A stretch of 32,390 bases of DNA from Oscillospiraceae bacterium (GCA_014799395.1 JAAVID010000097.1:1-32390), one strand, 5' to 3'; positions 15,714 to 23,035 are shown, counted from the stretch's first letter. The notes: a model not told the origin generated them from the sequence alone. Numbers and translations are program-made.

Positions 15714-16544
15714 TTAACCCTCCACATATTCGGAAACATAAACGTTCGTTATAATAATGTCCTTTACGGGCTTGGATTCGGCGCCGTCGCTGCCAAGCTC
15801 GACCTCTGCCGAGGAAATGCTGTCGATAACGTCAAAGCCCTCGTAAACTTGTCCGAAAACGGTGTAGTCCCCGTCGAGCGACGGCGTTCCGCCCTTTTCG
15901 TTGTACCGCGCCTTAACGTCGTCCGCAAAGCCCTCGAACTTATTCACCGCTTCGTTAAAGCTGTCTTTCAGCGAATTGAAATACGCTATCGCTTCCGCGT
16001 TGCCCGCGTAAGCCTTTATCTGCTCGTCGCACGCGGATATGTTCTCCTTGTACAGCGCTATCTGACTGTCAAGCGAGGTCTTGCTGTTGACGATATAGAA
16101 CTGCGTTGAGTTCTGTCCCGCCGCGTTGGCGTAGCAGAGCGCTCCGTAGAAGTGACGAGCCTTTTCGGCGGTCTCAATGCCGAACGAGCCGCCGTTCACA
16201 AGCGCGTCGCCGCCCGTTCCGTCGCCGTTGAGCGAGCCGCCCTGGAGCATAAAGTCATTTATCACGCGGTGTATCTTCAAGCCCTTGAAATACTCGGCTT
16301 CGCAGAGCTTCTGGAAATTCTCGACTCCCACGGGAGCCGCCTCGGGGAAAAGCACCGCCTTTATCGTGCCGTAGTCCTCTATCTCGAACGTCGCTATCAA
16401 GTCGCCCTCTTTCGGCGATACGTCCGAAACGTTTCCCGAAAAGCCCTCTATCTCTTTAAGCGTAAAGCTCTCCGAGCTGTTTTTGCACCCCGTCAGCAGC
16501 ATACCCGCCGCCAATACTGCGCACATAAATTTTTTAAATTTCAT
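15714..16544 (-). CDS. Cyclophilin-type peptidyl-prolyl isomerase lipoprotein (second of three)
   Basis: This 276-residue lipoprotein (lipobox LLTGC, Cys20) is the most canonical of the three tandem copies. The active-site block KIHRVINDFMLQGG retains R, F, M and Q. NAAGQNSTQFYIV and GDYTVFGQVYEGFDVIDSI are also standard. A lysine/alanine-rich helical insert of about 60 residues (SQIALYKENISACDEQ onward) sits between the strands, as in the downstream copy. It probably acts on proteins outside the membrane. The start ATG has a GAAAGGTG site. It shares strong local similarity with its downstream neighbour, indicating tandem duplication. Confidence 0.94.
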   Translation of the reverse strand: MKFKKFMCAVLAAGMLLTGCKNSSESFTLKEIEGFSGNVSDVSPKEGDLIATFEIEDYGTIKAVLFPEAAPVGVENFQKLCEAEYFKGLKIHRVINDFMLQGGSLNGDGTGGDALVNGGSFGIETAEKARHFYGALCYANAAGQNSTQFYIVNSKTSLDSQIALYKENISACDEQIKAYAGNAEAIAYFNSLKDSFNEAVNKFEGFADDVKARYNEKGGTPSLDGDYTVFGQVYEGFDVIDSISSAEVELGSDGAESKPVKDIIITNVYVSEYVEG

Positions 16545-16560
16545 CTTTATTCACCTTTCG

Positions 16561-17397
16561 TTATTCCGACTGCGTATCCGAGGAATTTTCCTCGCTGTTC
16601 TCGGGAAGCCCCTCCGGGTGAGCCAGCGGAAACTCGTCGACCTTGTCTCCGTCCTTGAACTGCGAGATAGTCACGTTCTTTATCATGACCTTTGTCGTCG
16701 CCATTCCGTTCTCGTCCTCGGGGATATGCGAGAGCTTTTCCACCACGTCAAAGCCGAGATAGGTCTGTCCGAAGATCGTGCATTCTCCCGCCATTCCGAA
16801 CACTCCGCCCGCCTCGTAGAACTTGTCGAACAGCGCGAGCATATTGCTCCGCTGGAGCTCGTCCTGTACAGCCGAAGCGCCGCTTTTCAGCTCGTTGACC
16901 GCGTCCGCCGTGAGGTTTTCCTTATCGTCCCAGCACATAAACCAGCGCGCGTCGCTGTATCCCGAACGCTCCGAATATCCCAGAAGCGAGCCTCTGAACG
17001 GCCACAGCTCGGGAGTGTACTCGTTAGCCAGCAGCTCGCTGTCGCTGTCTCTGCCGATATACTGCCCCTTGCTGTTCTCATATCCTCCCGCGAGGAAAAA
17101 TGTGTCGTTGCGAACGCCCTTTATCTCCGTATTGTTGTAAGCGCCCTCGTTCACCTTTTCAATGAACGACCGGACCTTTACGGGCGCGTACTCCTCGTAC
17201 AGCACCACCCTTATCTCGCCGTAATCGGTATCGAAAACCGCGATAGTATCTCCGTCCTTAGGCGGCGAAAGCTGAACGAAATCCATACTCATCGTCTTGA
17301 AATCGTAGCTCAGCATACCGTTTGGCGGCGACGCCGAACAGCCCGCCAGCGTGACCGCCGTTACAGCCGCGAGCACCGCGGCAAATATTTTTTTCAA
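16561..17397 (-). CDS. Divergent cyclophilin-like lipoprotein (first of three)
   Basis: This 278-residue lipoprotein (lipobox LAGC, Cys19) keeps the cyclophilin framework: VFDTDYGEIRVVLYEEYAPVKVRSFIEKV at the start and GECTIFGQTYLGFDVVEKL near the end. The catalytic block is changed to EIKGVRNDTFFLAGG, so the arginine and glutamine of the canonical HRV...FMxQGG are not in place. The tract GSLNGDGTGG is replaced by GYENSKGQYIG. It is therefore unlikely to be an active isomerase and may act as a binding or chaperone protein. The start is TTG with an AAAGGA site, 27 bp after cysS. Confidence 0.85.
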   Translation of the reverse strand: MKKIFAAVLAAVTAVTLAGCSASPPNGMLSYDFKTMSMDFVQLSPPKDGDTIAVFDTDYGEIRVVLYEEYAPVKVRSFIEKVNEGAYNNTEIKGVRNDTFFLAGGYENSKGQYIGRDSDSELLANEYTPELWPFRGSLLGYSERSGYSDARWFMCWDDKENLTADAVNELKSGASAVQDELQRSNMLALFDKFYEAGGVFGMAGECTIFGQTYLGFDVVEKLSHIPEDENGMATTKVMIKNVTISQFKDGDKVDEFPLAHPEGLPENSEENSSDTQSE

Positions 17398-17424
17398 TTT
17401 CTTTGTCCTTTCACAATAGGCACA

Positions 17425-18813
17425 TCAGGCTTTTTTAACTACCGTGCCTTGTCTTGTCTCCTCGACGATATATCCCATTTCGGTTATCTTATCGCGGATA
17501 GCGTCCGCCTTTGCGAAGTCCTTTGCCCTGCGCGCGGCTTTTCTCTCCTCGATAAGCGCCGTTATCTCCTCCGGGATCTCGTCCTTCTTATTATACAACA
17601 AACCGAGTACGTTTGTCAATGCCGTAAACTCATCTTGATAAACTTTAATATCACCCTTTGTGACCTCGGGCGAGCCGAGCGCGGTATTTATCCTGCGCAC
17701 GAGCTCAAAGACCGCGGCGATGGCGTCCGCCGTGTTGAAGTCGTCCTCCATTGCCTTTACAAAGCCCTCGCGCGCCGTTTTTACGTTCTCGAGGGTCTCC
17801 GCCTCAGCCTCGCCGTCCTTTGCCGAAGCGAGAACTCTCTCCATACTGTCGCGGCAGGTGTACAGCCTTGCCAGAGCCGCCTTGCAGCTCTCGATGACCT
17901 CAAGAGTGTAATTGAGCTGGCTTCTGTAATGCACGGACAGGAGCATAAATCTTATCGGCTCGTAGCCGTATTTTGCCGAAAGATCGCGAACCATAAAGAA
18001 ATTTCCCGCCGACTTGGACATTTTTTTGTTGTCGACGTTGAGCATTCCGTTGTGCATCCATATTTTCGCAAGCGGCAAGCCCGTCGCGCATTCGCTCTGC
18101 GCTATCTCGTTCTCGTGGTGAGGGAAGATAAGGTCGCTGCCGCCGCCGTGAATGTCGATAGTATCGCCGATATAGTGCCTCGACATAGCCGAGCACTCGA
18201 TATGCCAGCCGGGTCTGCCCTTTCCGAACGGCGACTCCCAGTAAGGCTCGCCGGGCTTTGCGGCTTTCCAGACCGCGAAGTCCATAGGGTCGCGCTTTTT
18301 CTCGCCGACCTCGATACGCGCGCCCGCCCGAAGATCGTCCAGCGGCTGATGAGAGAGCTTGCCGTACTCGGGGAACTTCGACGTTTCAAAATAAACGTCG
18401 CCGTCCGCCTCATAAGCGTAGCCCTTGTCAACGAGCGTTTTTACAATATCTATGATCATCTCCATATTTTCGGTGACTTTCGGGTGAATATCCGCGCGGC
18501 GGACGTTCAGCCCCTCCGCGTCGACAAAATACTCCCTGATAGCGTTCTCGGAGACCTCCGAAGAGGTTTTCCCGAGCTCGTTGGCTTTCTTGATTATCTT
18601 GTCGTCAACATCGGTGAAATTCTGAACGTACAGCACCTTGTACCCGCGGAACTCCAGATACCGTCTCAGCGTATCGAACACGCACAAAGCGCGCGCGTTG
18701 CCGATGTGTATCAGATTGTACACGGTAGGTCCGCAGCAGTATATTTTCACAGTGCCCGGCTCAATCGGCACAAGCTCTTCTTTTTTTCTTGTCATTGTAT
18801 TATAAATGAACAT
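17425..18813 (-). CDS. cysS: Cysteinyl-tRNA synthetase
   Basis: This 462-residue class I synthetase charges tRNA-Cys. HIGN (36-39) and KMSKS (264-268) form the ATP site. The zinc ligands that select cysteine are visible as C28, C207 in HIECSAM, H232 and E236 in PHHENEIAQ. A helical domain and short anticodon region complete the expected length. The ATG has an AAGGAGT site lying within the end of cysE. With cysE it is placed behind a cysteine T-box, as expected for a gene induced by uncharged tRNA-Cys. Confidence 0.98.
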   Translation of the reverse strand: MFIYNTMTRKKEELVPIEPGTVKIYCCGPTVYNLIHIGNARALCVFDTLRRYLEFRGYKVLYVQNFTDVDDKIIKKANELGKTSSEVSENAIREYFVDAEGLNVRRADIHPKVTENMEMIIDIVKTLVDKGYAYEADGDVYFETSKFPEYGKLSHQPLDDLRAGARIEVGEKKRDPMDFAVWKAAKPGEPYWESPFGKGRPGWHIECSAMSRHYIGDTIDIHGGGSDLIFPHHENEIAQSECATGLPLAKIWMHNGMLNVDNKKMSKSAGNFFMVRDLSAKYGYEPIRFMLLSVHYRSQLNYTLEVIESCKAALARLYTCRDSMERVLASAKDGEAEAETLENVKTAREGFVKAMEDDFNTADAIAAVFELVRRINTALGSPEVTKGDIKVYQDEFTALTNVLGLLYNKKDEIPEEITALIEERKAARRAKDFAKADAIRDKITEMGYIVEETRQGTVVKKA

Positions 18814-18818
18814 TATAA

Positions 18819-19484
18819 TTACTCCTTATCTTTGAGCCGTTCAAGCTCCGCGCGGAGCTCTCCGACTTCTTTTGTCAGCCTGTCGATATACATCAGATGA
18901 CTGCACAGTATCTCGGAAACGGGGTCGGGAACGTGTATCTGGTCGAGTTCGCTGTTCGCGATCCTTATACCGTCGCGCTTTACGACCCTCGCGGGAACGC
19001 CCACCGCCGTACAGTTCGGCGGTACCTCCTCGAGCACCACGGCGTTTGCGGCGATCTTCGAGTTGTCGCCGATAGTGAACGGACCGAGAACTCTCGCGCC
19101 CGCGCCCACCATTACGTTATTCCCGAGCGTCGGGTGACGTTTTCCCACGTCCTTTCCCGTACCGCCGAGCGTTACATTCTGATAAAGCGTGCAGTTGTCG
19201 CCTATCTCGGCGGTCTCGCCTATGACAACACCCGCGCCGTGGTCTATAAACAGCCCCTTGCCTATTTTCGCGCCCGGGTGTATCTCTATCCCCGTCTTAT
19301 GCCGCGAGCGCTGAGAGATCCACCGCGCAATGAAAAAATGTCCGCGCTCGTGGAACCAGTGCGCGATCCTGTAACTCCTCACCGCCTTATACGACGGATA
19401 CAGAAACAGCACCTCCCAAGCCGACTTAACGGCAGGGTCGCGCGCCTTTATCGACGCTATTTCCTCTTTCAATCGCTCAAACAT
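18819..19484 (-). CDS. cysE: Serine O-acetyltransferase
   Basis: This 221-residue enzyme acetylates L-serine with acetyl-CoA, the committed step of cysteine synthesis. A helical N-terminus (1-60) leads to a left-handed beta-helix with hexapeptide repeats: IHPGAKIGKGLFIDHGAGVVIGETAEIGDN, the active-site segment TLGGTGKDVGKRHPTLGNNVMVGAGARVLG, and a closing VPARVV. A C-terminal coiled tail follows. The ATG at 19484 has a GGGAGG site; the open frame extending 231 bp further upstream lies inside the structured T-box leader and is not translated in my view. Length is typical of the short Gram-positive form. Confidence 0.96.
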   Translation of the reverse strand: MFERLKEEIASIKARDPAVKSAWEVLFLYPSYKAVRSYRIAHWFHERGHFFIARWISQRSRHKTGIEIHPGAKIGKGLFIDHGAGVVIGETAEIGDNCTLYQNVTLGGTGKDVGKRHPTLGNNVMVGAGARVLGPFTIGDNSKIAANAVVLEEVPPNCTAVGVPARVVKRDGIRIANSELDQIHVPDPVSEILCSHLMYIDRLTKEVGELRAELERLKDKE

Positions 19485-19542
19485 TCTGCCTCCCGATATA
19501 AAAGCCTCTATTATCAAAAGCAATCGGCAAACGCGGCGAATT

Positions 19543-19792
19543 AAAAAACCTCCGCGCGTACAGCCTGCTGTACAGCGCGAAGGCGTGTGATACGCGGTCC
19601 CACTTCGCTTCGGGCGGAAACGCCCCTCGTTGCTCCTTAACGCGGAAAACGTGCGCGGATACTGTCGTTTCCCCGCGCCGACCGAAATGCCCTTCGGCAC
19701 TTCATACAGCCGCACTTCGCCGGCGGCGGGCTCCGCGCTTCCAGCGCCGCGCGGCTCTCTGTGCCCCGCCCCTCCGGCTACTCTAACTGTAT
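19543..19792 (-). promoter_or_regulatory. Cysteine T-box leader upstream of cysE-cysS
   Basis: Stem I is closed by ATACAG (19792-19787) with CTGTAT (19709-19704). It contains the AGTA/GAA loop E motif and the distal AGAGAG segment. Within the specifier loop GAAGTGCGG, TGC (19714-19712) is a cysteine codon. A near-consensus T-box GAAGTGGGACCGCG lies at 19606-19593 and pairs with uncharged tRNA in the antiterminator. It is followed by a terminator: stem 19583-19568 with 19563-19549, then six T (19548-19543). Uncharged tRNA-Cys should favour readthrough into cysE. Confidence 0.88.
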
Positions 19793-19809
19793 AACGTCTT
19801 TACATATAT

Positions 19810-19944
19810 CGCAGACTGTCGATAAACCCTCGCACCGCGCCGCCGCTTTGCGGCGACGCTTACTTCGTCAAGGCTCACGCGGCAGCCACAAAGGCTTGCC
19901 GCGCGAGCCTTTCCTTGTCTGCGAGTGTTTCTCGCCAGTCTGGG
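19810..19944. mobile_element. MITE-like palindromic element within the cys leader
   Basis: The ends are 18-bp imperfect inverted repeats, 15/18 identical: 19810-19827 (CGCAGACTGTCGATAAAC) and 19927-19944 (complement CCCAGACTGGCGAGAAAC). The 135-bp interior holds two strong palindromes, a roughly 13-bp stem centred near 19888 and CGCCGC/GCGGCG near 19846, and has no gene. It sits between promoter and T-box Stem I. No target duplication is obvious. Mobility is inferred from structure only. Confidence 0.55.
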
Positions 19945-19976
19945 AAATGCGAATAAAAAATCCTTGATTTATCATT

Positions 19977-20005
19977 ATTATAACACATTTCCCTTAGGAT
20001 TTCAA
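19977..20005 (-). promoter_or_regulatory. Sigma-A promoter of the cysE-cysS-cyclophilin operon
   Basis: TTGAAA (20000-20005) and TATAAT (19977-19982) have a 17-bp spacer and an extended TGT before the -10. The start should be near 19970, giving an untranslated leader of about 485 nt. Confidence 0.82.
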
Positions 20006-20062
20006 GCCGAAATTACGGCGTTTTGCTTAACAATTATTGTGCATTTTGACCTAAAAGCGCAG

Positions 20063-20419
20063 TTATCCTAAAAGAACTATTACCAGCGCCAGTATCAGCG
20101 CTTTATCGGCGTTCTCGCGCATAAGCACGAATATCAAGCCCGCTATCAGCAGCATATCCCCGTCCGACATTATCCTTGAGACAGGGTCGGGGGGCGGATC
20201 ATGCGGACGGTTTTTCGGGCAGTTTTCGCAGCGGTTTTTTGTCTCCGCGCGGGCGAATTTTCCGCCGTTTTTCGGAGCGTTTTCGCGGCGGTTTTTTTCA
20301 CCGCATTTTCCACCGTTTTTTTCGGTGAATTTTTCGCGTCGAAAACCGCCCTCGTCTCCGCCGTCGTTATGCCTGTCTATTGCCCTGTACAATGCGGACT
20401 GCGTTGAATTCCATACCAT
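20063..20419 (-). CDS. Small uncharacterised protein with C-terminal membrane helix
   Basis: I do not recognise this 118-residue protein. The first 80 residues are polar, Lys/Asn/Arg-rich and repetitive (units like EKNGGK, EKNRREN, PKNGGK, PKNRP), reflecting a DNA-level array of short A-tract units. The last 35 residues (from SDGDMLLIAGLIFVLM) form one or two hydrophobic segments. The ATG has a GGGGGG site at good spacing. An internal ATG at 20170 would give only the hydrophobic part, and its AAGGA is too close to be convincing. It is the last of three small genes transcribed together. A membrane role is all that can be inferred. Confidence 0.65.
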   Translation of the reverse strand: MVWNSTQSALYRAIDRHNDGGDEGGFRREKFTEKNGGKCGEKNRRENAPKNGGKFARAETKNRCENCPKNRPHDPPPDPVSRIMSDGDMLLIAGLIFVLMRENADKALILALVIVLLG

Positions 20420-20546
20420 AATGACACCCCCCGAAAAAACGGTCGGAAATTCATCAAAAAACTATCAAAAATCGCTCAAAAAAACGCTTAAAAAAACGCT
20501 CAAAAAACGACCCGAAAAACGGCTCAAAAAAACACTAAAGAAGCTT
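20211..20546. repeat. Array of short A/T tracts at 11-13 bp period with opposite orientation in two halves
   Basis: On the plus strand, about 20211-20335 holds T-tracts in units like CGGTTTTTTC (inside the coding region). About 20430-20546 holds A-tracts in units like CTCAAAAAACG (between genes). Eight to nine units are visible in the second half. The regular spacing suggests slippage expansion and could bend DNA. Confidence 0.6.
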
Positions 20547-20843
20547 GTCAAAAATACCGCTCTCCCTGAGCACGGGAAGAAGCGAAAACAGCTTCATAAG
20601 TCTTAGCGCCGAGTCTATTTTCGGGCGGTTCTCCTCGCGGAGAAGCGGCTTTAACGCCAACAGAAAGCGCTCGTTGTCGCTCGGCTGATTGAACGTCTCA
20701 AACAGGCTGAGCATTTTCAGCAGCATCTCGGGGTCTAGACCCGAGAACAAGCCCTGTTCTTCTCCGCCCGAATGCCCGTTATCGGCTTGGTTGTCGTCGT
20801 TATCCTCCGTGAGCGCACGGAGAATGTCCTCGATATTGTCCAT
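20535..20843 (-). CDS. Uncharacterised small protein (middle gene of trio)
   Basis: This 102-residue soluble protein has no function I can assign. It has a short N-terminal helix (MDNIEDILRALTED) and an acidic, Asn/Gly-rich linker (15-34). A helical C-terminal part follows: LDPEMLLKMLSLFETF, then NERFLLALKPLLREENRPKIDSALRLMKLFSLLPVLRESG. The leucine-rich helices look like a conserved folded domain that could bind its neighbours. The ATG has a GGAGGGGCGC site, and the gene follows the 77-residue gene by 13 bp, so they are co-transcribed. From memory, similar proteins occur as hypothetical genes in related Oscillospiraceae; this needs a search. Confidence 0.82.
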   Translation of the reverse strand: MDNIEDILRALTEDNDDNQADNGHSGGEEQGLFSGLDPEMLLKMLSLFETFNQPSDNERFLLALKPLLREENRPKIDSALRLMKLFSLLPVLRESGIFDKLL

Positions 20844-20856
20844 GCGCCCCTCCTTT

Positions 20857-21090
20857 CTACTTGTTCATAAGAAGCCGCATTATGTCGTCGGGACTGGAAG
20901 CCTTGCGGAGCTTTTCCATAAGCTCCTTGTTTGCCATTACCTCGCGCAGCTTTTCCTTATCCGACCTCGACAGACTTGAGGACAAGCCCTTTATATCGCC
21001 GTTTTCAAGCGATCTTTTCAGCCTGTCGGGCGACGTTCCGAGCTTTTCGCTCGCCGCGTTTATGAGCTTATCAAGATTTTTTTCGTTCAT
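20857..21090 (-). CDS. Uncharacterised small helical protein (first gene of trio)
   Basis: This 77-residue, highly charged, all-helical protein has no membrane segment. Its sequence falls into three helices: NLDKLINAASEKLG, PDRLKRSLENGDIKGLSSSLS and KEKLREVMANKELMEKLRKA, ending in DDIMRLLMNK. It resembles no enzyme; a protein-protein or nucleic-acid interaction role is possible. The ATG has a strong GGGAGGAAC site. It is the first gene of the trio, divergent from the phosphodiesterase gene. I see only a poorly spaced promoter on this strand (TTGCAC, 19 bp, TATAAT). Confidence 0.82.
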   Translation of the reverse strand: MNEKNLDKLINAASEKLGTSPDRLKRSLENGDIKGLSSSLSRSDKEKLREVMANKELMEKLRKASSPDDIMRLLMNK

Positions 21091-21159
21091 AAAAAAGTTC
21101 CTCCCGTTAGTAAAATTTGTAAAAAATTCATAAAACCCCTTTTATTTTTTTGGAAATTA

Positions 21160-21168
21160 TGTTATAAT
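21160..21168 (+). promoter_or_regulatory. Extended -10 promoter for the phosphodiesterase-birA-CYTH operon
   Basis: TGTTATAAT is an extended -10 element about 46 bp before the ATG. No good -35 is seen at the normal distance, as is common when an extended -10 is present. Confidence 0.55.
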
Positions 21169-21213
21169 TATATTCGTTAAAATACGCCGACGTGCAATAA
21201 ACGAGGTAATAAT

Positions 21214-21690
21214 ATGAAAATTCTTGTTGTGTCCGATACCCACCGCAATTACAACGTTCTGGAGGGAATAATCGGGAATGACCCCGCGGATATGCTTATA
21301 CATCTCGGCGACGGCGAGCGCGAATTTGAGGACGTTTCCAACGTTTTTCCGCAATTCCCGATGGTGTATGTCGGCGGAAACTGCGATTACGGGACGCATA
21401 AGACCCTGCATATCGTCAAGGCGGAGGGTCACAATATCCTCTGCTGTCACGGGCATACGCTCGGAGTGCGCGCGGGGACCGGGCTTCTCGTCTCCGCCGC
21501 GGTGCAGAACGGCTGCGATATTGCGCTGTACGGGCACACTCATCTGTACAAGACCGAGGTCGTAAACGGCGTTCACGTTATGAACCCCGGCAGTCCCTCG
21601 GAACCGCGCGGCGGCAACAAGCCCTCCTACGGCGTTATCGAGCTTGCGGACGGGCGCGTTGATATGAAAATTGTCATTTTGGAGAGATAA
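21214..21690 (+). CDS. YfcE/MJ0936-type metallophosphoesterase
   Basis: This 158-residue calcineurin-like phosphoesterase has all metal motifs: D8-T-H10, G-D33, G-N56, H79 in CCHGH and H108-T-H110. This compact family hydrolyses phosphodiesters, often with Mn, and lacks extra domains. The substrate is unknown; a nucleotide or cyclic-nucleotide diester is the usual guess. The ATG has a GAGGTAAT site. It is followed after only 2 bp by birA, whose ribosome binding site lies in its last codons. In related bacteria the gene is often near the rph-xanthosine phosphatase pair, which is not seen here. Confidence 0.93.
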   Translation: MKILVVSDTHRNYNVLEGIIGNDPADMLIHLGDGEREFEDVSNVFPQFPMVYVGGNCDYGTHKTLHIVKAEGHNILCCHGHTLGVRAGTGLLVSAAVQNGCDIALYGHTHLYKTEVVNGVHVMNPGSPSEPRGGNKPSYGVIELADGRVDMKIVILER

Positions 21691-21692
21691 CG

Positions 21693-22415
21693 ATGGACAA
21701 CCTGATCTCACTGGAGGAGGTCGACTCCACCAACAACTACCTCAAAGCGCATTGTGAGCTTTCGGACGGCACGGCGGTCACGGCGCGCGTTCAGACGGCG
21801 GGCAAGGGGCGGCGCGGTCACTCGTGGGCGGACAACGGCGGTATGCTCCCGCTGTCGATATTGCTCAAAGACCCGCCCGAGTGTGAAACATTGACGGCGC
21901 GCGTTGGGCTTGCCGTATGCGCGGCTATCGCCGAAATGTACGAGATACCGCCCGACATCGGCATTAAATGGCCGAACGACGTTATTATCTCCTCGCACAA
22001 GGTCTGTGGTATTTTATGCGAGAGTATGCGTTTTGGTGCAAGTACGGCTGTAATTTGCGGTATCGGGATAAATATTTCACAGGACGAGAATTATTTCCGG
22101 GATGCCGGGCTTCCGAACGCGGGCTCGCTGTTGACGCTTACGGGCTTCGCACCCGAACGCGGGTCGCTTCTGGAAGCGGTGGTGCGCGAGGTCAGAAACC
22201 GCGCCGCAAAGCCGTTTGCGGACTGTCTCGACGAATACAAGCGCAAACTCCTCAACCTCGGAAAAAGCGTGAAAATTCTCGGCGCGGACGGCGAACGCGC
22301 AGCCGAGGCGGTAGACGTCGCCCCGAACGGCTATCTTATCTGCCGCGGCGAGAACGGAATTTTCGAGGTCGGCTCGGGAGAAGTCAGCGTCCGCGGGCTG
22401 AACGGGTATATTTAA
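21693..22415 (+). CDS. birA: Biotin-acetyl-CoA-carboxylase ligase (no DNA-binding domain)
   Basis: This 240-residue ligase activates biotin with ATP and attaches it to lysine of carrier proteins. VDSTNNYLK, the biotinyl-AMP loop QTAGKGRRGHSW, and IKWPND with its catalytic lysine are all present, followed by VCGILCES and the C-terminal SH3-like domain. The N-terminal helix-turn-helix of bifunctional BirA is missing, so this is a class I ligase that does not repress transcription. The obvious partner in the window is the carrier with K84 at 1656-2012. The start ATG overlaps the ribosome binding region of the previous gene. Confidence 0.95.
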   Translation: MDNLISLEEVDSTNNYLKAHCELSDGTAVTARVQTAGKGRRGHSWADNGGMLPLSILLKDPPECETLTARVGLAVCAAIAEMYEIPPDIGIKWPNDVIISSHKVCGILCESMRFGASTAVICGIGINISQDENYFRDAGLPNAGSLLTLTGFAPERGSLLEAVVREVRNRAAKPFADCLDEYKRKLLNLGKSVKILGADGERAAEAVDVAPNGYLICRGENGIFEVGSGEVSVRGLNGYI

Positions 22416-22441
22416 TATGCTTTTTACCTTTGGAGGTAACA

Positions 22442-22981
22442 ATGATCGAAAACGAATTTAAGATAATGCTCACTTCCGAGCAATACGAGAAATTACTGTC
22501 GCTTTACGATTTCGACAAAACGATAGTCCAGACTAACCACTACTACGACACGGACGACCTGCGGCTCTCCGATATGCGCATAACCTGCCGCGTCCGCGAG
22601 ATCGACGGAGCGTATTTTCTGCAAATGAAGCTTCCCGCGGCTCGGACTTATTCGCGCGTGGAGCTTGAAAAGCCGCTGAACGCGCTCCCGGAGACGCTCT
22701 CGGCGGACGATATGCCGAAAGAGGGTCTGCCCGACGTAAAGCGGCTCGGCGCGCTTACCACAACGCGCTCCGTAAAGCGCTTTGACGGCGCGGAGATCGA
22801 CCTCGACAAGAGCGAATATTTCGGCAAGACCGATTTCGAGCTGGAGATCGAGTTCACCGACGAAACGGCGGCGCGAGGGCTTCTCGCCGAGATAACCGAA
22901 AAGCTGAACATTCAGCCGAGCTCCGAGGTCTGCACGGGAAAAATACGCAGATTTCTGGAGGAATACGGTCGTCAAAAGTAA
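22442..22981 (+). CDS. CYTH domain (triphosphate tunnel metalloenzyme) protein
   Basis: This 179-residue protein starts with the CYTH hallmark E3-N-E5-F-K7 (ExExK) and continues with alternating charged strands (NHYYDTDD, ITCRVREI, YFLQMKL, DFELEIEF) that line the tunnel. Members hydrolyse inorganic triphosphate, thiamine triphosphate or make cyclic AMP; a triphosphatase is most likely. The true start is the ATG after GGAGGTAACA; the open frame extending upstream through birA is not coding. It is the last gene before a shared terminator. Confidence 0.92.
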   Translation: MIENEFKIMLTSEQYEKLLSLYDFDKTIVQTNHYYDTDDLRLSDMRITCRVREIDGAYFLQMKLPAARTYSRVELEKPLNALPETLSADDMPKEGLPDVKRLGALTTTRSVKRFDGAEIDLDKSEYFGKTDFELEIEFTDETAARGLLAEITEKLNIQPSSEVCTGKIRRFLEEYGRQK

Positions 22982-22990
22982 CAAAAATAC

Positions 22991-23025
22991 AAAAATCCCC
23001 GAGAACACCTCGGGGATTTCCTTTT
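22991..23025. terminator. Bidirectional terminator between CYTH gene and gatB
   Basis: An 11-bp perfect stem (AAATCCCCGAG at 22993-23003 with CTCGGGGATTT at 23009-23019) has T-rich tails on both strands. It serves the two convergent operons. Confidence 0.9.
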
Positions 23026-23035
23026 AAAATAATTC

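Noticed and set aside
16483-18900. 805-codon plus-strand open frame opposite cysS and a cyclophilin gene
   Set aside because: It spans three antisense genes with intact motifs (HIGN, KMSKS), shows no recognisable domain, and results from GC-rich codon bias.
19485-19715. N-terminal extension of cysE upstream of 19484
   Set aside because: This stretch is the T-box leader (specifier loop, T-box sequence, terminator), and a GGGAGG site supports the ATG at 19484.
20325-20606. Plus-strand frame encoding a lysine-rich KKTLKK-type repeat
   Set aside because: It looks like a cationic peptide, but it only translates the A-tract array, has no ribosome binding site and overlaps two minus-strand genes.
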